A stretch of DNA of 38,828 bases, taken from positions 1 to 38,828 of the forward strand of contig CALXJM010000005.1 in assembly GCA_944388625.1 (NCBI GenBank), read 5' to 3'. Every line of letters begins with the position of its first letter. Position 1 is the stretch's first letter. A model generated the notes under the pieces. It was given only the letters and a program-made list of their open reading frames with translations, had not been told where the DNA came from and ran no database searches. Position numbers and translations under genes: made by a program. Source of the DNA: an uncultured Clostridia bacterium (GTDB lineage: Bacteria > Bacillota > Clostridia > TANB77 > CAG-508). This document shows positions 13,673-21,415 of this stretch, piece after piece.

Positions 13673-16387
13673 TTATTGTTCATCTTTTGTTGTATTAATT
13701 TTCAACAATTTAAATAATTCTACAATTAAAATTGGTGAAAATACAAGTAATACAACTTCCAATATATTTTCTACTGGCAAAGCCACAATGCTAAATATAT
13801 TTCTTAAAGCAGGTACTAGAAGAATAATGAACATTAAGGCTGCTGAAGCAAGAGTTGCTAGGATTAATTTAGAATTGTTAAAAATTCCTGTTTTAAAAAT
13901 TGATTGTTTATTATTTCTTACATTATATACATGAACTAATTCTGATAGTGCAAGTACACAAAATGCCATTGTTTGACCTATTTCAATTTTCATGTGTTGA
14001 TCTACATTTGGTGTAGAAAGTCCTATAATAAAAGCAATTAAAGTTAATATTCCAACCATAAATCCCTGATATATAATGCGGAAAGACATTCCTTTTGTAA
14101 ATATTCCTTTGCCCGGTTTTAATGGCTTTCTTTTCATAACATTTTTCTCTGCGGGGTCTACTGCTAACGCTAATGCTGGTAGAGAATCTGTAACTAAATT
14201 AATCCATAATATATGAATTGGAAGTAGTGGTTCTAATGCGCTTATATCAGTTATGCCAAACCAATTGGCAAAAAATGGTGTAAGTAATATAGCAAAAAAT
14301 AGTACAATAATCTCTCCTACATTACTTGATAATAAAAATTGAATTGCCTTTAGTATGTTATCATAAATTCTTCTTCCTTCTTCTACCGCAGATACTACCG
14401 AACTAAAATTATCATCTGTCAAAATAACATCTGCTGCTTCTTTTGCTACATCTGTTCCTACAACACCCATTGCGCAACCAATATCTGCAATTTTTAAAGC
14501 TGGTGCATCATTTACACCATCTCCAGTCATAGCAACAATTTCCTTATTCGCTTGCCAAGCTTTTACAATCCTTACCTTATGTTCTGGTGAAACTCTAGCA
14601 TATACTGAATATTGTCTTATATTTTTTTCTAATTCTTCTTGGCTCATTTTTTCTAGTTCTGTTCCTGTAATAGCTTCTTCTTCATTTTCTAGTATCCCTA
14701 GAGATTTTGCAATTGCCACAGCTGTAATTTTATGGTCTCCTGTTATCATAACTGGCTTAATTCCAGCAGTCTTACATTTTTCCACTGAAAGTTTTGCTTC
14801 TTCTCTTGGTGGATCTATCATTCCAACCATACCTATATAAATTAAATCTTTTTCTAGATTTTCAATTTCTCCATTAGATGGTTGATGATCCATCTCTTTA
14901 TATGCCATTCCTAAAACTCTAAGTGCAGATTTTGCCATTTTTTCATTGTTTATTTCAATTTGTTTTTTATATTCTTCTAGATTTTCCTTAATTTCATTTT
15001 TTATTAAATATCGATTGCATCTTCTTAGAAGTTCGTCAACAGCTCCTTTAGTATATACAATATATTTTTCGCCCATTTTGTTTACAGTTGTCATTAATTT
15101 TCTATCTGAATCGAAAGGTATTTCTGCTACTCTATTATAATTATCGTAAAGAGATGGTTCAAAATTCAATCTGAATCCCAAATCAACTAATGCTGTTTCT
15201 GTTGGGTCTCCAGTTAATGTTTTATCTTCTGCTACTTTTGTATCATTACACAACATGCTTGTTAATACTAATTTATTTAAATCTTCATCTACATTTTTTA
15301 TTTGTGATATATCGAACAATTCATTATTATAAAATACTTTTTCTACTGTCATTTTGTTTTGAGTTAAAGTTCCGGTTTTATCTGAGCATATAACAGTTGC
15401 ACTTCCTAATGTTTCTACTGCTGGTAATTTCTTTATGATAGCATTTTTCTTAACCATTCTCTGCACTCCAATAGCTAACACAATAGTAGATACGGCAGGC
15501 AATCCTTCTGGTATAGCTGCTACAGCTAAACTAACTGCAGTCATAAACATATGCACTGGTTCTTTTCCATATAAAAGTCCAATTACAAAAATAATGGCAC
15601 AAATAGCCAAAGCAACAATTCCTAAAGTTTTTCCTAACTTTCCTAATTTTTCTTGTAATGGTGTTTGTGTTTCTTCGGCTTCATTAATTATTCCTGCAAT
15701 TTTTCCAACTTCTGTATTCATTCCCGTCTTTACTACAATTCCTTTGCCTCTACCATAAGTAATTAGACTAGAAGAAAAAGCCATATTTATTCTGTCTCCA
15801 ATACCAATGTCTAGCTTTTCTATCTTTTCTGAAGTCTTTTCTACTGGAACTGATTCCCCTGTCAATGCAGATTCTTGTGCTTTTAAATTAATTGCCTCTA
15901 CTAATCTTAAATCTGCTGGAACATAATCTCCTGTTTCTAGTATAACAACATCTCCTGGCACTAATTCTTTAGAAGGTAATACCACTAGTTTTCCATTTCT
16001 CATAACTTTCGCTACGTGGCTACTTAATTTTTGCAGTGCTTCTAGAGATTTTTCTGCTTTGTTTTCTTGTGCAACTCCAATAATCGCATTAACAATAACA
16101 ACAAGCATAATAATTACTGTATCTGTAATCCCTTCTCCCTCTGCAACTCCTATAATTCCTGATATTATAGCAGAGATTATAAGAACAATAATCATAAAAT
16201 CTTTAAATTGCTCTAAAAATTTTACTAACAAACTCTTTTTCTTTTTAGCTTGCAATTCATTTAATCCATAAGTTTCTTTTCTTCTTTTCACTTCATCATC
16301 ATTTAATCCAACTTGTATGTCTGTTTGCAGCTTATTTTCTGTTTCCTTTTCTGTCAAATTAAAGAATTCTTTTTCTTCCAATTTCAC
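13673..16387 (-). CDS. P2-type calcium/manganese-transporting ATPase
   Basis: A 904-residue P-type ATPase with the SERCA/PMCA-like order. It has an N-terminal cation-ATPase domain, TM1-2, the actuator with LTGES, TM3-4 with AAIPEGLPAV, the phosphorylation site DKTGTLTQNK, KGA(V)DELL in the nucleotide site, TGDGVNDAPAL, and a six-helix C-terminal region. TM5 SNVGEIIVLF and TM6 NLVTDSLPALAL give the Glu/Asn/Asp ligands of one calcium-type site. It should expel Ca2+ and/or Mn2+ from the cytoplasm. The transcript begins with a yybP-ykoY manganese riboswitch, which favours a Mn2+ efflux role, as known for the related YoaB/MgtA pumps of lactic bacteria and pneumococci. The start is GTG (16387) with GGAG four bases away, or TTG at 16381 with better spacing. 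Confidence 0.93.
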   Translation of the reverse strand: MKLEEKEFFNLTEKETENKLQTDIQVGLNDDEVKRRKETYGLNELQAKKKKSLLVKFLEQFKDFMIIVLIISAIISGIIGVAEGEGITDTVIIMLVVIVNAIIGVAQENKAEKSLEALQKLSSHVAKVMRNGKLVVLPSKELVPGDVVILETGDYVPADLRLVEAINLKAQESALTGESVPVEKTSEKIEKLDIGIGDRINMAFSSSLITYGRGKGIVVKTGMNTEVGKIAGIINEAEETQTPLQEKLGKLGKTLGIVALAICAIIFVIGLLYGKEPVHMFMTAVSLAVAAIPEGLPAVSTIVLAIGVQRMVKKNAIIKKLPAVETLGSATVICSDKTGTLTQNKMTVEKVFYNNELFDISQIKNVDEDLNKLVLTSMLCNDTKVAEDKTLTGDPTETALVDLGFRLNFEPSLYDNYNRVAEIPFDSDRKLMTTVNKMGEKYIVYTKGAVDELLRRCNRYLIKNEIKENLEEYKKQIEINNEKMAKSALRVLGMAYKEMDHQPSNGEIENLEKDLIYIGMVGMIDPPREEAKLSVEKCKTAGIKPVMITGDHKITAVAIAKSLGILENEEEAITGTELEKMSQEELEKNIRQYSVYARVSPEHKVRIVKAWQANKEIVAMTGDGVNDAPALKIADIGCAMGVVGTDVAKEAADVILTDDNFSSVVSAVEEGRRIYDNILKAIQFLLSSNVGEIIVLFFAILLTPFFANWFGITDISALEPLLPIHILWINLVTDSLPALALAVDPAEKNVMKRKPLKPGKGIFTKGMSFRIIYQGFMVGILTLIAFIIGLSTPNVDQHMKIEIGQTMAFCVLALSELVHVYNVRNNKQSIFKTGIFNNSKLILATLASAALMFIILLVPALRNIFSIVALPVENILEVVLLVFSPILIVELFKLLKINTTKDEQ

Positions 16388-16508
16388 ACCACTCCTTTTT
16401 TAATCTTTTGCAAATACACTGTTCCAAAACAAATCTAGCTTTTCGTTTTTTCACTCTCATATCCTAAATAAGAAATTTTTCGTATCTTAATTGTTTTCTT
16501 TATTAAAC

Positions 16509-16568
16509 AAAAAGCAAGACTTTCAAAGGAACATATATTGCATATACTGTTCTTTAAAAGTCTTGCTT
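16509..16568 (-). terminator. riboswitch-controlled intrinsic terminator
   Basis: A long imperfect stem pairs AAGCAAGACTTT (minus-strand 5' arm, ending near 16568) with AAAGTCTTGCTT, followed by TTTTTG. The 5' arm is also the 3' strand of the riboswitch P1 helix (16556-16566). The two folds are therefore mutually exclusive: ligand-stabilised P1 would prevent termination. Confidence 0.8.
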
Positions 16569-16640
16569 ACCTCATATAGGAACTACTAACCAGATATTCT
16601 CTATCGGCTGTTGATTAATAGTTAAGAGCTACTCCCTTTT
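16556..16640 (-). promoter_or_regulatory. yybP-ykoY (manganese) riboswitch aptamer
   Basis: The minus strand starts with AAAAGGGAGTAGC (16640-16628) and ends with GCAAGACTTTT (16566-16556). These are the conserved 5' and 3' parts of the yybP-ykoY class, and AAAAG can pair with CUUUU as P1. It lies between a consensus promoter and a terminator in the 5' leader of a cation ATPase gene, the typical setting for this riboswitch, which turns genes on with Mn2+. The internal loops were matched by eye only. Confidence 0.8.
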
Positions 16641-16649
16641 AATGAAGTC

Positions 16650-16678
16650 ATTATATCAATCAAATATAAAAAAGTCAA
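16650..16678 (-). promoter_or_regulatory. promoter of the riboswitch/ATPase transcript
   Basis: Minus strand TTGACT (16673-16678), 17-nt spacer, TATAAT (16650-16655). It begins directly after the thyX-like stop codon; transcription would start near 16643, just before the aptamer. Confidence 0.85.
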
Positions 16679-17824
16679 TTATATTTTTCTATTCAATGCA
16701 TTTTTTGCTCCCCATATACAAGGACTATTACATTTCCAACCATTCCAAGTACATCTAGCTCCATTTGCATAGTCTAATAAATATTGATGTATTTCAGGGT
16801 TTGTTTTTTCTGTGTTTTTGATATATTTTTCTAATGTTTCCTTAGTTTGCATTGTAATTTCTAATTGGGCTGCTCCACACAATCTTTCCATGCATTTTAA
16901 TACAAAATTTTCGCAAGTTCCTCTTTCATTTACCTCTACTAGAAGTCCTTGTGGAAAATTGTCTTCTAATGTTTTCATGTCATTTAGCCACTCATCTTCT
17001 AATTGAGTGTTCTTTATTAATACTGGTACATAATATTCTTTTTTTTCTGGAATTATAATTTCATAAGAAATAGTTCTATGTCTTAACGCTTGTGCTAATT
17101 CAGGAAAACTTGCTTTATAATTAGTACAATAATTCTCTCCAAATTCTTCTTTCCTCTTTCTTTGTGCAAATAAAGAAATCTTACGACCTTTTAAGTCACA
17201 ATTTAGTAATTCTACTTCTGCAAAGGAAGTTTTTTCAACAAATTCTTTTAAAACAGGCTTTAATTTCTGATTAAATGTAGTATTTGGTTCTTGATCTATA
17301 TAATTTTTAAACCAGTGAATAATATAATTTAGTTGCATAAAACTAACTGTATATTCCATAGTTGTTGCTGGTGTAAATAAACTAATAAAATCTCTAGCAT
17401 TCTCCTGAGCTAATTTTATTGCATGTTTTTTATCCATAAATGGATATTCTTTCATAATTTCTTTTTCAAGTATATCTATCCATTTTAAGTAAATTTCTTC
17501 CTCTTCTTTTGAGGCTTTCATTTTTGTATAACGCCCCGATTTTTCAGAGGTATTATACGCTTTTTCATTGTTTAGAATCATTGCTAATATTTTAGGAATA
17601 TTCTCTAAAATTAAATTGTAATGTACATGTGCAAACACGCTATGATGTCCAGATTCTAATGTACGTTTTACCCTTTTTTCTGTTTTTTCTTCTTCTTCTT
17701 GTAATAATTGTTCCATTGTATCTGGTAAATAGCATATTCCTGCTGATTTTCCAGAAAAATTTAATGCTTCTTGCTTACTTATTGTATAGCCTGGTTTTGT
17801 TGAGCCTAGTACTTTTATTTCCAT
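16679..17824 (-). CDS. thyX: ThyX-like protein with two ThyX-type halves (FAD-dependent thymidylate synthase)
   Basis: The 381-residue protein is longer than ordinary ThyX (about 210-250). The first half (about 1-200) has the ThyX opening, GHHSVFAH (59-66, matching GHxSxxEH), and the conserved SEKSGRY. At the place of the signature RHR it has NNE (85-87). The second half (about 235-325) contains ALRHRTISYEI (RHR at 248-250) and FVLKCMERLCGAAQLEI, matching the end of a ThyX domain (FxxLRxxxxAQWEI). It looks like a fused pair whose motif parts are shared between the halves. The tail has three Cys (CTWNGWKCNSPC). ThyX makes dTMP from dUMP with FAD and folate. Activity is likely but depends on the split motif. 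The start at 17824 has AGGAG upstream; 17875 does not. Confidence 0.8.
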   Translation of the reverse strand: MEIKVLGSTKPGYTISKQEALNFSGKSAGICYLPDTMEQLLQEEEEKTEKRVKRTLESGHHSVFAHVHYNLILENIPKILAMILNNEKAYNTSEKSGRYTKMKASKEEEEIYLKWIDILEKEIMKEYPFMDKKHAIKLAQENARDFISLFTPATTMEYTVSFMQLNYIIHWFKNYIDQEPNTTFNQKLKPVLKEFVEKTSFAEVELLNCDLKGRKISLFAQRKRKEEFGENYCTNYKASFPELAQALRHRTISYEIIIPEKKEYYVPVLIKNTQLEDEWLNDMKTLEDNFPQGLLVEVNERGTCENFVLKCMERLCGAAQLEITMQTKETLEKYIKNTEKTNPEIHQYLLDYANGARCTWNGWKCNSPCIWGAKNALNRKI

Positions 17825-17917
17825 TTTCACTGCTCCTATCTTAAATTTTATTTTATTAATATATATCACAACCAATTTTATTTTACAAGATAGTAGTAGT
17901 TTAACTTTATCTCACAA

Positions 17918-17956
17918 AAAAAACTAAAAAGCAGAAACTCTGCTTTTTAGTTTTTT
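17918..17956 (-). terminator. terminator after tRNA-Trp
   Basis: An 18-bp perfect stem (17918-17935 and 17939-17956) with a 3-nt loop and GC core GCAGA/TCTGC, beginning at the CCA end of the tRNA and followed by T on the minus strand. Confidence 0.85.
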
Positions 17957-18030
17957 GGCAGGGGTGGAAGGAATCGAACCCTCATCAAAAGTTTTGGAGA
18001 CTTCTATCTTAACCGTTGGACGACACCCCT
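17956..18030 (-). tRNA. tRNA-Trp (anticodon CCA)
   Basis: The minus strand folds as a cloverleaf: acceptor AGGGGTG/CACCCCT, anticodon stem GAAGT/ACTTT around the loop CTCCAAA (anticodon CCA), T arm GAGGG-TTCGATT-CCTTC, discriminator G and an encoded CCA. The mature body is 17959-18030; encoded CCA extends it to 17956. Confidence 0.93.
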
Positions 18031-18047
18031 ATCTTTAATTCTTTTTT

Positions 18048-18076
18048 AGTTTAACACTTTTTTAAAAAAATAGCAA
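18048..18076 (-). promoter_or_regulatory. promoter of tRNA-Trp
   Basis: Minus strand TTGCTA (18071-18076), 17-nt spacer, TAAACT (18048-18053), about 18 nt before the tRNA. Confidence 0.55.
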
Positions 18077-18105
18077 TATTTTTTTTAAGTTTTTTTAATT
18101 TTCCA

Positions 18106-18134
18106 TTGCAAAATCATAAAAATAAATGTATAAT
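18106..18134 (+). promoter_or_regulatory. promoter of the tmRNA precursor
   Basis: Plus strand TTGCAA (18106-18111), 17-nt spacer, TATAAT (18129-18134). Transcription would begin near 18141, giving a leader of about 75 nt before the mature tmRNA 5' end. Confidence 0.68.
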
Positions 18135-18165
18135 AATAATGTCACAAGTTTAACATATATAATTC

Positions 18166-18194
18166 AAGGGGCGAGTTATTAAATACTCGCCCTT
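18166..18194 (+). promoter_or_regulatory. GC-rich hairpin in the tmRNA precursor leader
   Basis: AAGGGGCGAGT (18166-18176) can pair with ACTCGCCCTT (18185-18194) with one bulged G. In such AT-rich surroundings a GC stem stands out. There is no T run after it (CCCTAAAT), so it is not a typical terminator. It may be a processing or stability element in the ssrA leader. Confidence 0.4.
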
Positions 18195-18217
18195 CCCTAA
18201 ATTTAATACTATAATTT

Positions 18218-18572
18218 GGGGGTGTATTTGGTTTCGACAATATTCTAGAAGTATAAGTAGCGAATAGTGGATTCTCGTTGGCCACTAAAAAAACGAGAAA
18301 TAAAATATAAACGCTGATAATAGAGAATTAGCATACGCTGCCTAAGTTGCAGTGTCGTTTTACTAAGAACCCCACATTCTTAGATAAAGCGTTATGTTTG
18401 TGGGAAACGAAATTATTTGCTCGCCTTGGAAATAATGGGTAATAAAAGGCTACTTTCTTTTTAAGTTTGTTTATTGACGTAATCAGAAAGGAACTAAAAA
18501 AATAAACTGCATTCGGAGAAGCTTATATGGAAAGATTATTGGACAGGAGTTCGACTCTCCTCACCTCCACCA
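18218..18572 (+). ncRNA. ssrA: transfer-messenger RNA (tmRNA)
   Basis: The tRNA-like ends pair GGGGGTG (18218-18224) with CACCTCC before ACCA (18562-18572). The 5' part has the conserved TTTGGTTTCGAC, and the 3' part has GGACAGGAGTTCGACTCTCC as the T arm. The most likely tag frame runs 18313-18345: ADNRELAYAA and stop, with GCT as resume codon. tmRNA rescues stalled ribosomes with SmpB and marks the unfinished protein for proteolysis. smpB is not in this window. Confidence 0.96.
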
Positions 18573-18573
18573 T

Positions 18574-18607
18574 AATAGAGTAGAAATTTAGCAATTTCTA
18601 CTCTATT
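18574..18607 (+). terminator. terminator of tmRNA
   Basis: A perfect 15-bp stem (18574-18588 and 18593-18607) with the loop TAGC, followed by TTCTTTTT, starting two bases after the tmRNA CCA. Confidence 0.92.
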
Positions 18608-18697
18608 TTCTTTTTGTCTATTTTTAATAATTTTAGTTAAATTATTATAATCACATTTTATAATAATTGTTATTAATTTAAAATTTATTAAAATCTA

Positions 18698-18753
18698 TTG
18701 ACAATTGAATACATATTCATATATAATATAATTATAGTTGAATATGCATTCAA
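18698..18753 (+). promoter_or_regulatory. promoter with two ArsR/SmtB-type operators
   Basis: TTGACA (18698-18703), an 18-nt spacer and TATAAT (18722-18727) drive the metal operon. One inverted repeat TGAATA-CA-TATTCA (18706-18719) fills the spacer. A second, TTGAAT-ATGC-ATTCAA (18738-18753), lies just after the start of transcription. Both have the TGAA...TTCA form bound by ArsR/SmtB repressors such as CzrA and CadC. Confidence 0.8.
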
Positions 18754-18790
18754 TTATTGTGTTAATATATATAATCAAGGAGGTAATATA

Positions 18791-19153
18791 ATGGCAAAAA
18801 ATGAATTTGTATGTGATTGCAATGTAATTCACCAAAATGTAGTTGATAATACGTCCAAAAGTATGCTAGATGCAGATACATTTAATAAACTCGCTGAATT
18901 TTTTAAAATTCTCGGAGATATAACCAGAGTAAAAATTTTATTTGCTCTTGACCAAAATGAAATGTGTGTGTGCGATATCGCAAACGTTTTAAAAATGAGC
19001 AAATCTTCTATTTCACATCAGTTAGGAACTTTGAGAAGAAGCGGTATTGTTAAATGTAGAAAATCTGGTAAGGAAGTTTTTTATATGTTAGATGATAATC
19101 ATATAAAAGAAGTTTTTGAAATAGGTCTTGAACATATAGAACACAAAAAATAG
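18791..19153 (+). CDS. CadC/CzrA-like ArsR-family metal-sensing repressor
   Basis: A 120-residue winged-helix repressor with the HTH at about 60-84 (DIANVLKMSKSSISHQLGTLRRSGIV). Two metal-site sets are visible. The alpha3N-type thiolates are Cys8 and Cys10 with Cys59 and Cys61 (MCVCD, as in ELCVCD). The alpha5 site is Asp102-x-His104...His115-x-x-His118, with the same spacing as CzrA/SmtB. CadC of staphylococci also carries both sites. It should bind Zn, Cd or Pb and release the two operators just upstream. ATG at 18791 has AAGGAGG in front; the open frame back to 18698 crosses the promoter and is not used. It is the first gene of a three-gene operon. Confidence 0.93.
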   Translation: MAKNEFVCDCNVIHQNVVDNTSKSMLDADTFNKLAEFFKILGDITRVKILFALDQNEMCVCDIANVLKMSKSSISHQLGTLRRSGIVKCRKSGKEVFYMLDDNHIKEVFEIGLEHIEHKK

Positions 19154-19172
19154 AAATATGGAGGTAATAAAT

Positions 19173-19394
19173 ATGAAAAGCAAATTTAAAATTAAAGGTC
19201 TAGATTGTGCAAATTGTGCATCTCAATTAGAAAAATCTATACAAAAATTAGATGGAATAAATAATGTGAGCATAAATTTTATAACACAAAGAATGGATCT
19301 TGAATATGCCGAAACAAAAAAAGAAAAAATACTAGAAAATGTTAGAAAAATAATCAAGAGAGAAGAACCTGATGTAGTAATCGAAGAAGTTTAG
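19173..19394 (+). CDS. stand-alone heavy-metal-associated (HMA) domain protein
   Basis: A 73-residue ferredoxin-like metal-binding domain with GLDCANCA (Cys12, Cys15), the place of the usual GMTCxxC loop, and an acidic end (EEPDVVIEEV). In most Zn/Cd ATPases this domain is the N-terminal part of the pump. Here the pump encoded 14 nt downstream begins directly with its membrane region, so the metal-binding domain has become a separate small protein. GGAGG precedes the ATG at 19173; the upstream in-frame ATG at 19158 overlaps that site. Likely a metallochaperone or soluble regulatory domain for the pump. Confidence 0.9.
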   Translation: MKSKFKIKGLDCANCASQLEKSIQKLDGINNVSINFITQRMDLEYAETKKEKILENVRKIIKREEPDVVIEEV

Positions 19395-19407
19395 GAGATT
19401 ATTTATT

Positions 19408-21252
19408 ATGAATAAAAAAAGAATTAAAATTACAATATCGTTAATATTATTCGTTATTGCGATTGCAATTGATTTTGATAATAATTTAATAAATAATGCA
19501 ATATATGTTGTAGCTTATGTTATTGTTGGATTTGAAATTATTAAAAAGGCAATAAGAAATATTTCCAGGGGGAAAATTTTTGATGAAAACTTTTTGATGA
19601 CTGTTGCAACAATTGGTGCATTTGGAATTGACGAATTTCCTGAAGCAGTTGCTGTTATGCTATTTTATCAGATAGGTGAATTGTTTCAAAATTATGCTGT
19701 AGATAAATCAAGAAAATCAATTTCAAGTTTAATGGACATAAGACCAGATTTTGCAAATGTAGAAAAAAATGGTAAAATACAAAAATTGGATCCAAATGAT
19801 GTAAAAATCGGTGAAATAATTATAATAAAACCAGGTGAGAAAATCCCATTAGATGGTTATATAATCGAAGGGAAATCTAGTATTGATACAAAAGCATTAA
19901 CCGGAGAATCCTTGCCTAAAGAAGTAAAAGAAGGCGAAGAAGTATTAAGTGGTTCAATAAATTTGAATGGTGTTATAAAAATTAAAGTATCAAAAGAATA
20001 TGGTGACTCAACAGTAAGCAAAATATTAGATTTAGTTGAAAATGCAAGTAATAAAAAATCAAAATCAGAGAATTTTATTACAAAATTTGCACAATATTAT
20101 ACTCCTATAGTTGTTATTATTGCAGTAATTCTTGCCATTATCCCCCCTCTTATTATATCAGGCACAACATTTTCAGATTGGTTATATAGGGCTCTATCAT
20201 TTCTTGTAGTATCTTGCCCTTGCGCATTAGTTATTTCAATACCATTAAGCTTCTTTGGAGGAATAGGCGGTGCATCCAAGATTGGTGTTTTGATAAAGGG
20301 TAGTAATTATTTAGAACAATTAGCTAATACAGAAATAATTGTATTTGATAAGACCGGAACTTTAACAAAAGGAGTTTTCGAAGTGCAAAAAGTTAAAGCA
20401 ATAGATGTAAGCGAAGAAGAATTATTAAAATTAGCAGCATATAGTGAAAATTATTCAAATCACCCTATTGCGTTATCTATAAAAAGCGCATATAATAAAG
20501 CGATTGATGAAAAGCAAATTGCAGAAATACAAGAATTACCAGGTCTTGGAATCGTTTCAAAAATAGGAAACCAGAACGTATTAATCGGAAATGAAAAATT
20601 AATGAATGAAAAGAAAATTGATTTTACAAAATGCGACGATATTGGAACTGTTTTGTATGTGGCAATCGAAAAAAAATATGTAGGATATATATTAATATCT
20701 GACAAAATAAAAGATGATTCAATAAAAGCAATTAAAAATTTAAGGAAAATCAATATAAAGCAAATTGTAATGCTTACTGGGGACAGAAAACATGTTGGAG
20801 AAAATGTTGCAGAAAAATTGGGATTGGATAAAGTTTATTCTGAATTACTTCCTGATGAAAAAGTAAGAAAAATTGAAAAGTTATTAAAAGAAAAAAGTGA
20901 AAATGGCAAGCTTATATTTGTTGGAGATGGAATAAATGATGCTCCTGTTTTAGCTATTTCCGATATAGGTGTTGCAATGGGTGGAGTCGGCTCTGATGCA
21001 GCAATAGAAGCAGCAGACATCGTGCTTATGACAGATGAACCATCAAAAATAGTAAATGCCATTAATTTATCAAAAAAAACGATGAAAATTGTTAAAGAAA
21101 ACATAATATTTGCTATTTCTGTAAAAATACTTGTTTTAATTTTAAGTGCATTAGGATTAACAACTATGTGGGGAGCAGTATTTGCAGATGTGGGAGTTTC
21201 TATAATTGCTATTATAAATTCTTTAAGAATATTAAGCGTAAAAAATATTTAA
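19408..21252 (+). CDS. Zn2+/Cd2+/Pb2+-exporting P1B-2 type ATPase
   Basis: The 614-residue pump lacks an N-terminal HMA domain and starts with the first pair of helices. Visible motifs are LTGES in the actuator, SCPCALVIS in TM6 (metal-binding CPC), DKTGTLTKG (phosphorylated Asp), the HP motif in SNHPIALS, TGDRKHV, and GDGINDAPVLA. A Lys in the penultimate helix (SVKILVLILSALG) and Asp in the last (FADVGVSIIAI) are the group 1B-2 signature, so the substrates should be Zn, Cd and Pb. It forms an operon with the CadC-like repressor and the separate HMA protein, repressed at the two operators before 18791 and ended by a terminator at the stop codon. Confidence 0.94.
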   Translation: MNKKRIKITISLILFVIAIAIDFDNNLINNAIYVVAYVIVGFEIIKKAIRNISRGKIFDENFLMTVATIGAFGIDEFPEAVAVMLFYQIGELFQNYAVDKSRKSISSLMDIRPDFANVEKNGKIQKLDPNDVKIGEIIIIKPGEKIPLDGYIIEGKSSIDTKALTGESLPKEVKEGEEVLSGSINLNGVIKIKVSKEYGDSTVSKILDLVENASNKKSKSENFITKFAQYYTPIVVIIAVILAIIPPLIISGTTFSDWLYRALSFLVVSCPCALVISIPLSFFGGIGGASKIGVLIKGSNYLEQLANTEIIVFDKTGTLTKGVFEVQKVKAIDVSEEELLKLAAYSENYSNHPIALSIKSAYNKAIDEKQIAEIQELPGLGIVSKIGNQNVLIGNEKLMNEKKIDFTKCDDIGTVLYVAIEKKYVGYILISDKIKDDSIKAIKNLRKINIKQIVMLTGDRKHVGENVAEKLGLDKVYSELLPDEKVRKIEKLLKEKSENGKLIFVGDGINDAPVLAISDIGVAMGGVGSDAAIEAADIVLMTDEPSKIVNAINLSKKTMKIVKENIIFAISVKILVLILSALGLTTMWGAVFADVGVSIIAIINSLRILSVKNI

Positions 21253-21277
21253 AAGCTACTATTAAGTAGCTTTTAAA
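21248..21277 (+). terminator. terminator of the metal-efflux operon
   Basis: A 13-bp perfect stem TTTAAAAGCTACT/AGTAGCTTTTAAA (21248-21260 and 21265-21277) with a 4-nt loop, followed by ATTTTTAT. It overlaps the stop codon of the ATPase. Confidence 0.9.
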
Positions 21278-21415
21278 ATTTTTATGTCAATATTTATAAT
21301 TTAGCTATTGTAAAATGCAGATTGTTGTGTTAAATTATAAATAATTAACACATGTTATTTTTTCACGAGTACTTATTTTATTCAAGATATATTTTTGTTC
21401 TATTGGAGGGGTTTT

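Noticed and set aside
18573-21394. Integrated element with att sites at ssrA
   Set aside because: No integrase gene and no repeat of the tmRNA 3' end was seen downstream. It is kept only as a possibility in the metal operon finding.
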